Shown one piece after another: positions 10,808-22,489 of a stretch of 64,000 nucleotides of DNA. The notes beneath the pieces were generated by a model. It was not told the origin of the DNA. It did no database searches and was given only the letters and a program-made list of their open reading frames with translations. The stretch's first letter is position 1. Each line of letters opens with the position of its first letter. Location: positions 20,986,345 through 21,050,344 of the forward strand of contig NC_052482.1 of assembly GCF_009730915.1 (NCBI RefSeq), written 5' to 3'. A program made the translations under genes and the position numbers. Origin of the DNA: Dioscorea cayenensis subsp. rotundata. Taxonomy: Eukaryota; Streptophyta; Magnoliopsida; Dioscoreales; Dioscoreaceae.

Positions 10808-11032
10808 GATGCCTTGGCCATTCAAATCAAAACATTCTTTTCTCCTTGACAAAGTTGATGCCTTAGCAAATCAAAACATTCTTTTCTCCTTGACAAAGTT
10901 GATGCCTAAGCAAATCAAAACATTCTTTTCTCCTTGACTAAGTTGATGCCTCGGCAAATCAAAACATTCTTTTCTCCTTGACTAAGTTGATGCCTAAGCA
11001 AATCATGACATTCTTTTCTCTTTGACTAAGTT
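10808..11032 (+). repeat. 44-bp tandem repeat, five units, in the copy F leader
   Basis: Units begin GATGCCT at 10808, 10857, 10901, 10945 and 10989; the first is 49 bp, the rest 44 bp. Each contains CAAATCA, ACATTCTTTTCTC and TTGAC-AAGTT. The unit corresponds to a single CATT-CTTTTCTTCTTGACTAAGGAAG block upstream of copies A and D, so this is a local expansion of leader DNA between the TATA box and the ATG of copy F. Confidence 0.9.
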
Positions 11033-11159
11033 GAGTACCGTTTACAGTGAAGAAGTCACTGTTGAAGACTTGATAGACAAGGCATTGTTAAAGGTTGCTA
11101 ATTTCAAAAATTATATAATGAAAGCAAAGCAAGAATTGAGCACTGAGAAGTTCACAACA

Positions 11160-11952
11160 ATGGCTGAGAAAACACTGGTGCTGAAGCTGCTCATAGACAC
11201 CAGAGAAAACAGAGTCCTGTTTGCTGAAGCTGGGAAAGAGGTTGTGGATTTCCTCTTTAGTCTTCTTGCATTGCCATTAGGCTTCATAGTGAAGCTACTG
11301 AGCAAGGATCAAATGGTAGGATCCATTGGGAGTATCTACAGCAGCCTGCAGAACCTGGATTCCACTTATATCCAGCCCAATCAAGATAAGGACATCCTCC
11401 TTGGCTCACAGGAACAGGAACAGATAGAGCCCCAGAACAATCTTCTCTTATCTGTACCAATCCCTCCTAAAGTTAATAAATACTACGGTTGTAACAATAG
11501 ATATCACAATAGTTCATGTTACCAATATGTCACTAAAGTTTGTGGCATTCAATGTCCTTCGTGTGGCGACAGAATGGGAAGAGTGATCCAGTTTGTAAAT
11601 CCTGAGTCTGGAACGGCGTCAGGAAATGGTGGAGGAGAAGGTTATGTGAAGGGTGTGGTTACTTACACTATAATGGATGATCTTTCTGTGACGCCAATGT
11701 CTACCATCTCCTGCATCACTTTGCTCAGCAAGTTCAATGTCACGAATGTGGACGTTCTCAAAGAGAAGAATGTCAGCCTGGGCACACAAGAGGTTGTGTT
11801 TCAATTTCTAACATATACATACATATATACATATATGTATAAATGTGACACTAATTTTCATGTGTTTTTGTTTCCAGGCATTGGAGTTACTTGAGGCCTC
11901 CTTGGGAACAAAGACTGTCCTCACTGATGTGTTCCTGGCCAACGAAGAATAG
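11160..11952 (+). CDS. DUF674 family protein, copy F (two exons)
   Basis: Exon 1 is 11160-11792, exon 2 is 11878-11952, and the 85-bp GT-AG intron is 11793-11877; the product is 235 residues. It carries LKLLIDTRENRVLFAEAG, FLFSLLALPLGFIVKLL, YYGC and CPSC cysteines, and GVVTYTIMDDLSVTP. Exon 2 gives ALELLEASLGTKTVLTDVF and ends LANEE. An in-frame Met lies upstream at 11022, but that stretch aligns with untranslated leader of copies A and D, so the start at 11160, shared by the family (MAEKT), was chosen. AATAAA at 12031-12036 is a likely polyadenylation signal. The function is unknown. Confidence 0.88.
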
Positions 11953-12036
11953 CAAACTAGCTTCTATTATATATCACGCATGGTTCACTCCTTTATCATT
12001 ATCCAGTTTATGTACTAGTCCTTGTTTATGAATAAA

Positions 12037-14400
12037 GATGGAGCCGTGACTGTTCTGTGCTTCCTTTTTAAAGTGGAACTTAATTTTTCTATGCAAGATT
12101 GCTTATTATATAGTTTCATCTCGTTCCTTTTATTTTTCTTCTTGTTCTGTGTTTTTGTTGGTTTGCTGGTTTTCCTAGACTCTATCATGAAGCTACCTAA
12201 ATTTCTGTGTCACTGATATCCTACGTATTAAGTCTGGGTTTCAGTGTAAGCTCTCTTAAATAGTTAGCCACAAACCTATGTTCAGATACATGAGCTTGAT
12301 TGAACATGTGATTCATTATACAAAAAATTGCATTTGTGTTAAAATTTTCAAGTGTGCTAACTGCTAGGCAGAGATTGACTGTATAATAACGACATTTAGG
12401 TAGTGTTTGGATCCTGGATTGATGCGCAATCCAAACGGCCCTTTACTTCCCAAAAAACTAAGCTTGGTAGACAAATATGACCTCCAAAATAATACATCTG
12501 AAAGATGATTTATTCACAGGGACAAGTATCAGATTGAAAAATACAAGATATATAAGTTGCAATTTTAATTTTAAAAAAAAACTTCACATTATCTGCCAAT
12601 AGTATTTGAAATGCATGTTGTCATCTTTGAGATTTGTCATGTAAACAAATGATGATCACAGTGAAACAAACTTCAAATAGCTGATTAAAGTGAAATAATA
12701 AATGATTTCAAGTATTGCTTGGAAAGTTTTTAAACTTGCTGTAAAACACAGCTTGAAAGGAAAAACTGGCAGCGAGCCTTTCAACACAAACAAAGAACAG
12801 ATAAATAACAGATGACATAGATTCAACACCATGTCACACTTTAAAGATTTGATTCATCAAGATATTGTTGAATTGACTGATCATAATTGAAATGTTTAGT
12901 TACCATTACAACCATAAAATATGTGGAGAGCAAGAAGGTGGGTAAAAGAACTAAGGCAATCTCCAAAAACAAGCACTAGAAGAGTGTCATATTCTCTTTT
13001 GTTAACAAACAATTCAAATCCAACAAATCCACAATTCAGGAATAAGAACAAGTGATACAATTGACAACAGATTGACTAGTGAAAAACTCCACGAATAGTA
13101 AATACAATTGCAATTAGATTCAAACAAAATATGGTTCAATCAGCATCATAATTACAATGTCATAAAACATGCTATAATAAGAAAACAATTCCGCAAAAAA
13201 AATTTCATACATTTTATCAAGCTTGCTCAACAATTCATGTCAGTGATACCAAACAAAATAGCTCTACCTCTTATACATCTCAGGAAACTGAGCTAAGTTT
13301 TGATCACCATCCAAATGATATCATCATCTCAGCAATAAAACATTTTTGAAGAGCACTAAAATTGACTTGTTTAATGAAATAATTGCTTATGCTATGATAA
13401 ACTATGGGAACAGAGATTTTGGTGTGTAGCACGAGTCCGTGAAGATAATGTATATAGATTGAACTAGTGTTGGAGGTAGTCTTCTCAACAATGAGAGAAA
13501 GAACAAGGAAAAACATTAAGGTATGGCTGTTGAGCCTTTTGACTGAGCTATGATACATGTGAAAGGTGCTACGTCTTGACATTGCTTTACAAGAAATTTA
13601 TACAGATTGTTGTCACAAACTATACATCAACCTGTGAACCTATGATACACAGTTAAAATAACCACAAACTGGGGCTACACCAAAATGTATGTTCCTATGG
13701 TTTAACATGCTACAACAATTCCTAATTCCAAAACATTCTGCATGTTAAATTTAAGTAAAACCTGAAGAATTTTAAACTATTTTGCACGCTCAATATCAAC
13801 TTCAACAACTTCGGCGTGATCATATCAAAGAACTCCTCCTCTCAGGAAAACCAACACTGCACTCTTGTCATCATTCCTGACTCCAGACTAAAACAAACAT
13901 TAAACATAAACACCACAACAACGAGGGCACAAAAAATTATGTTTCATCTCTTGGGTTCATCAAACCAGGCACAACATATGAGAAAAGGCCATCAGCACAA
14001 ACTCACAGCAGTGTATAATCCATGATGTCAAACTATTATTCATTGAGATAAATTACTGAAGTATCATGGTCTAGATAAAAAAAGAAATACAGAGACATTC
14101 AAAGACGAATTTCAAGTAAAATTCAACATATATATTTATTGTTCTGATCTTTCTATATATATATATATATACATACTCTTTCTATTCAAAAATTAAACCA
14201 GGTGATTAGCTACTATTTATTCCTCAATTGCAAGCATAACAATGAGAACTAGACGTTCAGAATAGTAACCATCATCAAAAAAATCCATCACTTCTAAGCA
14301 AGCAAAGAACAACAGCAACAATAGATCCAATAAACAAATACGTAAATAAATAGCAACAATTAGAAAAGACCATACCTTTATTTCTCTGATCATCTCCAGA
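12037..14400. repeat. Duplicated flank of the DUF674 unit (third copy)
   Basis: Non-coding DNA matching 9033-10740 over most of its length, ending next to H2B. It contains a 44-bp micro-MITE at 12399-12442 and a stretch of about 300 bases near 13380-13680 without a counterpart that I could see in the other flanks. No gene was recognised. Confidence 0.65.
12399..12442. mobile_element. 44-bp Tourist-like micro-MITE with TTA target duplication
   Basis: The paralogous flanks read CATTTACTTCC (5932-5942 and 9180-9190), but here CATTTA is followed by 44 extra bases and then TTACTTCC. The insert is bounded by TTA at 12396-12398 and 12443-12445. Its ends, GGTAGTGTTTGGAT and the complement of ATCCAAACGGCC, share GTTTGGAT as an inverted end. 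TTA duplication and GTTTGG-type ends fit PIF/Harbinger (Tourist) elements. Confidence 0.65.
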
Positions 14401-14653
14401 TTGAACCTGAAAATCAAGAACAAAAATTTTGAAATTACTATAAAAACAGAAAATATTCCCAAATCTCAGAGAACAAATTCAACCAGAAAAGAGAAAATAA
14501 GGTCAAACATCACAATACATAGGTTTAAAATTTCAACTTTTAATTCATTCATTCAACGATCCATCACTACAAACTATCGAAGAAAACCTAGCAAATCCTG
14601 GAAATTACATATTAGAGAATCGAGAACACGAAATCAAGAAAGAAACCCTAGAT

Positions 14654-15115
14654 CTAAGAACTGGTGAACTTGGTGACAGCCTTGGTACCCTCCGACACGG
14701 CATGCTTGGCGAGCTCTCCAGGAAGAACAAGACGAACAGAGGTCTGGATCTCCCGGGACGTGATGGTCGGCTTCTTGTTGTAGCGAGCCAAGCGAGATGC
14801 CTCCTGAGCGAGCTTCTCGAAGATATCATTGATGAAGGAGTTCATGATACCCATAGCCTTGCTGGAGATCCCGATATCAGGGTGGACCTGCTTGAGAACC
14901 TTGAAGATGTAGATCTTGTAGGTCTCGCTCCCCTTCTTCATCTTCTTCTTCTTCTTCTCTCCAGTAGCGGCATCCTTGGATGGGAGACGCTTCCCGGCCT
15001 TGGGCTTCTTCTCAGCAGGAGCTTTCTCGGCGACGGACTTCTTCTCCTTCTCCTCCGCCGGCTTCTCGGCGGCCGGCTTCTTCTCAGCGGGCTTCTTCTC
15101 GGCTTTGGGGGCCAT
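14654..15115 (-). CDS. H2B: Histone H2B
   Basis: An intronless frame of 153 residues, core nucleosome subunit that pairs with H2A. The start [14 protein letters not shown] is a typical plant H2B N terminus, followed by a Lys/Ala/Pro/Glu-rich tail of about 55 residues. The histone fold runs from [17 protein letters not shown] through [36 protein letters not shown] and [20 protein letters not shown], and the protein ends TKFTSS. The C-terminal Lys of AVTKFTSS, the monoubiquitination site in plants, is present. No disruptive changes are seen. The long frame on the opposite strand is a shadow of its GC-rich codons. Confidence 0.97.
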   Translation of the reverse strand: MAPKAEKKPAEKKPAAEKPAEEKEKKSVAEKAPAEKKPKAGKRLPSKDAATGEKKKKKMKKGSETYKIYIFKVLKQVHPDIGISSKAMGIMNSFINDIFEKLAQEASRLARYNKKPTITSREIQTSVRLVLPGELAKHAVSEGTKAVTKFTSS

Positions 15116-15198
15116 CGGAATCGAAGGATTGAGAGAGAGTTGGTGAGATAAAGGATCGAAGAGAGAGGATGAGATGAAAGGGAACGAAAGGGAGGGTG

Positions 15199-15263
15199 TT
15201 ATTATATAGATGAAGAGAAAGGCTGTGATTGGTGGATGATGTCTTCGTGAGGATTGATGACGT
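15199..15263 (-). promoter_or_regulatory. H2B promoter elements
   Basis: Read on the minus strand, TATATAAT lies at 15208-15201, about 90 bases upstream of the ATG. CCAAT lies at 15232-15228. The hexamer ACGTCA at 15263-15258 is followed by TCAATCC, which resembles the ACGTCA hexamer elements of plant histone promoters. The role is inferred from position and motif. Confidence 0.55.
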
Positions 15264-15860
15264 GTCAGGAATATTGACCGTTGGATTGAGACTGGGTGGA
15301 TTTAGACGGTCCGGATCTGATGTATTAATGGGTGGAAGTTTACAATTGGTATTCTGAGTAAAATTTGGAGTTTAAAAAATTAAGATTTTAAAAATTTGGG
15401 TCCAATTAGAAATCTTACAAAATAATTCATATGCATAAGGCCGCAAATATATATATATATATGAAAATCTATAAAGAGATATACAGTAGCCGTTAAATTA
15501 TTATCTAACGGTGATGATTCATTCATAAACTATGTTAAACAGTATCAAACAATGTAATATAGTAACATATAATAATTATGAATAATAAATTTTACCATCA
15601 ATGATTGTAAAAAGATATCTCTGATAAATAGTAATCTCTGTACGTACGTAGATAACTTAAATTATATATTTTAAGTAAATTAAAATATTAAAAATTATTA
15701 AAGAATGAAGTGAGGCTATCTATTCGGGTTGAACCTAAATTGAGTAAAAAAAAATTAAGCTTTGTTTGATTTTAATTTCAAAAACTTAAGTTTGGTAAAT
15801 TTTAGTTTGAAATTAAAACTAAATATTTTATTCTAAAAAACTCAAATTCAAATAAATTTA

Positions 15861-16660
15861 GGCTATGTTTGATTACCTTTTTTTCCTTTGGAAAAATTTT
15901 CTACTAGTCATTTTCCAGCTAAATAGGTTGTTTGTTTGTCAAAATTTTTCGTGGAAAATTTTTTCACAAACTCTGTCACATGACCCTATTTTCCCTCAAA
16001 TCAGTAGAAAAATTTTCCTGCCTCCACCTTGGGAAAAGTTTTCCAGGGAAAACGTAACCTATGTGAAAAAATAACATGTGATTGAAATATTTAAAATAAC
16101 TTTTCTTTTAAAAATTTAAAAGAAAAGTTTTTTCTTTTCTTTCAAATTTTTTTAAAAAATAGATAAATTATATAATTTGATAATATTTTAAATAAATTTA
16201 TCCGGATTAGTGAACAGATCTCGACACATTTTGATGGTCTTTTAAAAATTTAAAAGAAAAGTTTTTCGTTTTCTTTTAAATTTTTTTTAAAAAAAGATAA
16301 ATTATATAACTTGATAATATTTTAAATAAATTTATCTAGATCAGTGAACAGATCACGCGGTATTTTGATGGTAAGATTCAATTCCACGTAGTGTTGTTTA
16401 TAATTTTAATAAATTTTAAAAAAAAATCCATGGAAAATGTGACTTTTTCATGAAAAATGTTTTATTTTCCGTGAAAAATAAGATCAATCAAACAACAAAT
16501 CTGAATTTTCTATAATTTTTTTTTTATTTTCTAGCTAGAAAATAATGCCAATTAAACGACTATTTTTTTATTTTCCATGTAAAATTTTTTTCATGGAAAA
16601 ATATTCCATGGGAAAATTTTCTTTTCCACCCATTTTCTATGTTGACAATCAAACACAGCC
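15861..16660. mobile_element. 800-bp Tourist-like (PIF/Harbinger) MITE
   Basis: The left end GGCTATGTTTGATTA and the complement of the right end, GGCTGTGTTTGATTG, are terminal inverted repeats. TTA occurs immediately outside both ends (15858-15860 and 16661-16663). The near-end regions are also complementary (GGAAAA and TTTTCC words). No coding frame is present. TTA duplication and GGC-TGTTTG ends fit the Tourist group. Confidence 0.8.
16105..16372. repeat. 134-bp tandem duplication inside the MITE
   Basis: Two adjacent units, 16105-16238 and 16239-16372, both start CTTTTAAAAATTTAAAAG and end ATTTTGATGGT, with GATAAATTATATAA and AGTGAACAGATC inside. They differ at several positions. Confidence 0.85.
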
Positions 16661-16974
16661 TTAGTTTGAAAACTAAGATCTAATTTATAGCATAATTTTT
16701 GTGTTTAAAAAATAAACAACATGGAGTAAATTATATAATGTTTTAATATAATACAAAATTATAAAATGTTTCTATATGTTATAAATATATTATCATATAT
16801 ATTATATATATATATATATATATATTATCAAGTGAATCTTGATCAAGTGCCCCTAATCTAGGAATCACAACTTGATGCCACATTGGTTTATTATAATACA
16901 AAATTTCTCTCCAATGAGACCAATTAACTCAAAATATAAAGTACAATATATAAATAAAAAACAACACAAATAAT

Positions 16975-19471
16975 TCAAGTAAATCCATTGATAATTTTCA
17001 GACAATTATTGTGAGTATTATTGATGGCTGAGAAGGGTACAAGACACAATCCTCTGCTAACAAGGTCTTCTTTATCACCCTGATGATTAGCATAAACATT
17101 AATTAAAAAAGTTAATTAATTTATAAGATGAGATTAATGAATTAATTATCACTGAAACTAAAAGCAAAAATTAGTACCTTAATACAAGTTAAGGATTTGA
17201 TTTGGAAGTATGGAGAAGTCAGCACCTACAAACATTTCATTTGAAAATTTAATAAATTTATCAACTAATTAATATCAAAAGTATCTTTTTTTATAATTCA
17301 TACTTTGATTTGTTCATGGAGGAGCTTAATGCAAACAGCGGTTTCATTAAGAACTGATGCTGTATCTGTCTGCTAGATAATCATAAGTTAATTAAAAGCT
17401 TAATAATCAAATGTTAATCTTTAATTACTTTCAATTAATTTAGTTTAATGATTAATGGACCTTTCCAAATGGAGAAACAAGATGTTGAAGAGCAGTGATT
17501 TTATCTCCAAGTTTTTTGCTCCTCTTTGAAGTGATGATTTGCTGAAGAGAAAAATTAAGCACAAGTTGGTAAACTTAATTTAAACACTAATTACAAAAAG
17601 ATTAAAAGTAAAAACCTCTCAGAAATTACCTGGTTATTGAGTGATTTATTGAAGATTAATCTCTCTGCATGCACTATCTTCTGTCTCTTTGATTTATGTT
17701 GCTGTTTATTATCAACCATGATCTGTAATGCAAAACCAAGTTATATTTCATACATCAATTTATATTATTACTAAAAGGATCAAAGTGTTTATGTTCATTT
17801 TGTAATATGTTAGCTCTAATTTAATATCAAGTTGCAGGCAAACAAATTAACTACGTTCTAATACAGTATTATTAGAGGTGAATCAAACATATATATTTTC
17901 CGGCTCTGAACAACTCAAAAGCTTAAATTAATACTCATATTTGTCAGAATTAATTTGATGGTGATAAAAAAACATATGATTACGGCCTTATTTATATTGG
18001 CTTCTCAAAAAAGTTTTTTTTTTCAAGTTAGTAAAAATGTTTCCGGAAAAATCTTCTCGGAGTAAGTTAAAGCGTGTTTTTTTGTAGTTTGTGTTTTGGA
18101 TTAAACTTTTTTAGAAATAGAAACGCAAAAACAAAGTTAAAAATAACTTTTATGAAGGTAGTCGCCTTTCAACTTTGACAACATTTTTGTGGAAAAAGCT
18201 ATGTACAAACAACTTTTTGAGCCATAAGTGTTTGAATTTATAAAACACTTACAAGTTTCTAAAAACTTATCAAAACAAACCCTATGTGACAATGCCAAAT
18301 CTCCGTCAACATTGATGGTATACTTTCAATTGTTGGCGCAAACCAATGGATCATAATCTATTAGCCCAAACCAATGGCCCAAAACTAACTCCTCTTAAAC
18401 CATCAACCCAAAACCAATGGCACGTCAAAAGAAACTAATGGCTTACTTAAACCATTAGCTACCTAAACCATGATCTTAACACATGGATTAATGCCCATAT
18501 GTTAAAGGAAAATGGTGGTTTTAGTTGGCCGATAAATATGTGAAGCTTATTCTCATTCCACACACAACTTGAGTAAAGAACCAAAATGAGAGTGAGAGTA
18601 AGAAAAATAAGAGAGAAAGAAGAAGAGTAAGGAAGTATGAAAAAAATATTTTGAGAGTTAGTTTATTTTCCTTATATAAGAGAGAGCACTGGTTTTCTCT
18701 TTGTTATTAGAGAGATTGTAACTCCTAAAATTTTTCCACATAGTAAATTCTTCTATTTTTGCCCGTGCTTTTTACCCTAATTATTTAGGGGTTTTCCACG
18801 TAACATCTTTTTGTCATTATTTTTCAACATTATTTTTATTTATTTTACTACAGTAATGCTATATTCGGTCCTATATTTTACAACAACAATTTCATCAAAA
18901 AAAAAAAAAATTAACTCAACAAAAGATATATTTTTGGAGACTAATTGGTAGCTACTTAAATTGAATTTAACCCTAATTAAACAAAGAAAAGAGAAAAAAG
19001 AAATCAAACATGCACTTACATTTGTTGTTGTTTTTGAGCCAATGAGAAACTCAGCCTTCCAATCACTTCCATCTATTTAGACACACATACACACACTGCC
19101 ATAAATTGTGAGGAATTAAACATTATTAATAAAAACTGAAAGAAATTAAGGATTAAGAGAACCTATATTGGAAAAGCTTGACAAGTTGAAGCCATCACTG
19201 TACATCAAAGATAATTAATGAGAGAAGAGAAACTAATAAATGATTAATCACATAATAAAAACAAATAAACAAAAGAATTAAACTTACAAACTTTGCTCTT
19301 GTGATTCTCTATGATTCATAGCTGCAAAACAATGACAAGTTAAGAATCTAATGAACATCATTATTAATGGAAACAAAAGAACTTGTTTTCAAAACTAAAA
19401 ATACCATAAAATGCTTGCATCATGGAAGATATATGAACCCTTGAATCATAAATCAGTGAATCAGAACTCAT
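16975..19471 (-). CDS. bHLH transcription factor of the bHLH110/112/123 type, nine exons
   Basis: No exon exceeds 105 bases. Exons on the minus strand: 19471-19405, 19321-19288, 19197-19163, 19072-19020, 17722-17630, 17541-17461, 17369-17304, 17225-17178 and 17079-16975. Every junction is GT-AG and the phases agree, giving 193 residues. Early part: MSSDSLIYDSRV; then the D-G-F/D-G-S region. Helix 1 is KKLGDKITALQHLVSPFGK, and the loop and helix 2 start TDTASVLNE and run to IKLLHEQIKVLTSPYF. The tail has the family signature SRGLCLVPFS. These factors act as dimers in the nucleus. The basic region (TSKRSKK before helix 1) lacks the Glu and Arg that contact E-boxes, as is usual in this clade. 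Helix 2 has NETAVCIKLL where relatives have EAIGYIKFL. Intron 4 (17723-19019) is long. A TA repeat directly precedes the ATG. All exons were joined by eye. Confidence 0.85.
18331..18852 (+). mobile_element. Possible solo LTR in the bHLH intron
   Basis: A stretch that starts TGTTGG, ends CTACA, and carries a TATA-like CTTATATAAGAGAG (about 18672-18685) followed by a leader with TTTTCCACGTAAC looks like a Copia-type LTR. No clear target duplication is visible, so this is tentative. Confidence 0.3.
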
Positions 19472-20646
19472 ATATATATATATATATATATATATTTCTT
19501 GATCTTTGCTAATGGGAAAACAGTGGCCTAATGACTTCTTTTTTGTGCAACAATGGAAGTGGAGAAATTTAGTGGGTAAGAGAGCTTTAAGTAGAAGTCC
19601 ATCCTTTTTTTTATCAATCTTATATTTTTAATTCTCTATCTAATCTCATTCATTAATGTTAAACATGAATTAATTAAAACAAAATCAAAACCTCAACTGC
19701 GGACATATATAATTTTCATGGAAATTGTTCTTATTTCTATGGGGTTTTCTTTGTTGTTTGAACTTGGGTTTTGGTCCAATTAGATTAAGGAAATGGATAA
19801 GCTTCCTTAATTATCCCAGCAATCACTTATATAATTAAATTATTTAATTATTAGTTTAATTAAAAGTAAGTAGCAATTGTCTTATGCCATGCAAACTACG
19901 TAAAAGGGAATCAAAGGTTAGAAAATGAGCATTTGTTGTTATTAGCTTAATCCTTGAAACAAATTGAATAAATTAATGCTACTATAACATTTTAATTAAT
20001 TGATTTAAGAGTTTAATTATGCATGTATGTTTCGTATAAGAAAGCACTTGGAGAAGAGGCTGAATCTAATTGGTTTGTCTTATTTGGTTGAGTATTTGAT
20101 TAAGGACTAATTATTCCATTTAGTTTGGCTTTAGGGATTTAAACAAAAATAATGCACTAGGGGATCATTTCAAATGATTTTTGGTTTTTAGATGTGTTTG
20201 TTTCTTAGATTCTAATTAGATGATATTTTAATATGAAACTTAAATAATATGAATTATATGTGTCAATTTTCTGTGTTTGGTTTGTTGTAAGTACATCATC
20301 TATTATCATAAACAATACAGTAAAACCAATAGCTACTCTTGCCACCTGAGAAAAGCCACTTGGTTTGGGTGGTTAGCAGTACTAGCTTATAAAGAAGTAT
20401 TAACTCTGTCAAAAGTTGGACTCCGATTAAACTCATCAATGATATTATTAAAAAATTCATAATTATTCACTAGAAAAAGAGTTTTCTAAATCCTAATCTC
20501 TATTTTAATAAATAAATATTATTTAATTTATTTTTAGTAAGAGCGAATTATAAACATTTCTAATATTATACCATTTCTTTTTTAATATGAATTAATTCGA
20601 TGTTTGTAAAATTAATATTTACACCGTGATATTGAAGTCTAACAAT

Positions 20647-20647
<1 letters not shown>
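19472..20647. other. Upstream region of the bHLH gene
   Basis: It begins with a TA repeat (about 19471-19495) abutting the start codon, then AT-rich non-coding DNA. The promoter of the bHLH gene should lie here on the minus strand, but I see no decisive TATA or CCAAT pair. No other gene was seen. Confidence 0.4.
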
Positions 20648-20722
<75 letters not shown>

Positions 20723-20805
20723 AAAAGCAAGTTCTAAATACTTGATATAGACAACATGATATCGAACCAAAAGCGGTAGGATGGAAATATGGCGGTCTTA
20801 TCTAC

Positions 20806-20856
<51 letters not shown>
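20648..20856. repeat. Two (TA)n microsatellites
   Basis: Runs of alternating TA at about 20648-20718 and 20810-20856, separated by about 90 bases of ordinary sequence. Other short TA runs occur at 14153-14172, 16797-16826, 40800-40826, 40921-40951, 46403-46425 and 53950-53970. Confidence 0.95.
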
Positions 20857-20858
<2 letters not shown>

Positions 20859-21532
20859 CACCGCCCATTTACAAGAGAGATGAGATTTTATCTTCATCTC
20901 CATGATTTTTAATCCTCTTTATTCCGATTTTACTTATTTACTTGAACCCTTTTTTTTTTTTTTGGATTTACTTGAACATTGACAAAGATCATACGTTTTA
21001 AAATTCTAATTATCTAAGCATTTTATTCTAGTGATAATTTTTGTGGTTCAATTGGGATATTATATGGATTTCAATCTCCAAGTTTGACTTTGATTTTTCT
21101 TGTTTGAGTAAGAAGTTAACGGTATAAGGGATTAGCGGGATTCGAGCTTCTTGAACACAATTTGTTTGTTTGATAGAATGATAAGTTGAATTTATTTTAT
21201 TTTTTTTGAGGAAATTTTTAAAACTAATTTAGAATTTAGAGATAAAAAAAAATCAGTATTATTTTGTGGAATTTTTTTAAATAGGACGTGTCGACTAGTA
21301 CTTGCTTTAATTCACAAAAATTTGATATTGATATTAAGCTTAAAATAAAGGAAATCGAAGAGAGCTCGAGTTAATCTCATGGTCCCAAAAGAGTGATTAA
21401 CTGAAAACTTTTGTTGCAATTTGGAAAAAGAGGGCTATTGGGTGAATCTTTCAACATTCATGTGTGGACATAGATATAAAAATACCTCTAAAAATAAACA
21501 GTCTAAAAAGATAAAGAAAGATACTACATGCT
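20857..21532. other. Intergenic DNA
   Basis: No coding or repeat feature was recognised; AT-rich with several T runs. Confidence 0.4.
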
Positions 21533-22489
21533 TAGAGGTGAGGCACGGGCCGTCCCAAATGACCCAGCTCACTCGAGGTTATTGACCACGCGTACGGTTA
21601 CGGGTTGGGCTTCTTCCAACCCGTGGCCCGCCGGTCCAACCGCTGGCCAAAACCGGCCCGGGCTCCTAACTAAAACTGGTTCGTAGCTCGGTTCCCAACC
21701 CGCCGAGTCAACTCGGCGGGTTGGGCCCGTTGAAGCCCAGTTGGGCTTCAACGGCTATGAATTCAAAAAATTCATAGCCGTTGGCTATTTTAATTTCAAA
21801 TTTTAAATTTTTCAGAATAAATTCTTATAAATTTTTATATATACCCCCACCCCACTATTATTTACTTTTTACCAATTATTACTCTTTTCCAACCCTCTAC
21901 TCTCATGCTCTCTTAATCTCCTACTTTCATTCTTTCATAATCTCACTCTCTCAAGGCTTATTATTTGGATTCTTGGAGTTTTAATTATCGAGGCTTAATA
22001 TTACAAGTTGGAATCTTGGATACTTGGAGTGGTTCAACTTTGGTTTTTCTCTTATTTTTTTAAGATTTCGAAGTTCCCAATTAACAAGGTTGGTGATGAT
22101 TTATTTATTTTTTTATGTTTAGTTAAAGTTTCCCTAGGCTTGTCTTAATTTAATCATGCAAGTATTAGTTGTATTCTTTATATGTTTATTTTAATTATTA
22201 GTTTAGACTTGTGGACATATTAAAAATGCATGAAATTATTATTTGTAGTTTTTGACCTTTGGTTGATTTTTTTTATAAATATTTGGACGAAATTATTATT
22301 GTAGACATGAATAAATGTATTTGTTGAAATTGTTGATATTTATTTTTAATTATTATTTTTAGACTTGTGGACATATAAGAAATGCATGAAATTATTATTT
22401 GTAGTTTCTATAGAGTTGTTTTTAAATAATTGTATGAATGATTTTTTTGTAGACTTGAACAAAATTATTATTTATATTCTTCATATTTA

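Noticed and set aside
10808-11032. CRISPR-like array
   Set aside because: Repeats are contiguous with no spacers, in a plant gene leader; it is a simple tandem duplication.
11022-11159. 46-residue N-terminal extension of DUF674 copy F
   Set aside because: It aligns with untranslated leader of copies A and D, and the family start lies at 11160.
14702-15151. 149-residue Leu-rich frame opposite H2B
   Set aside because: It is the complement of the Lys/Glu-rich H2B coding sequence and has no similarity of its own.
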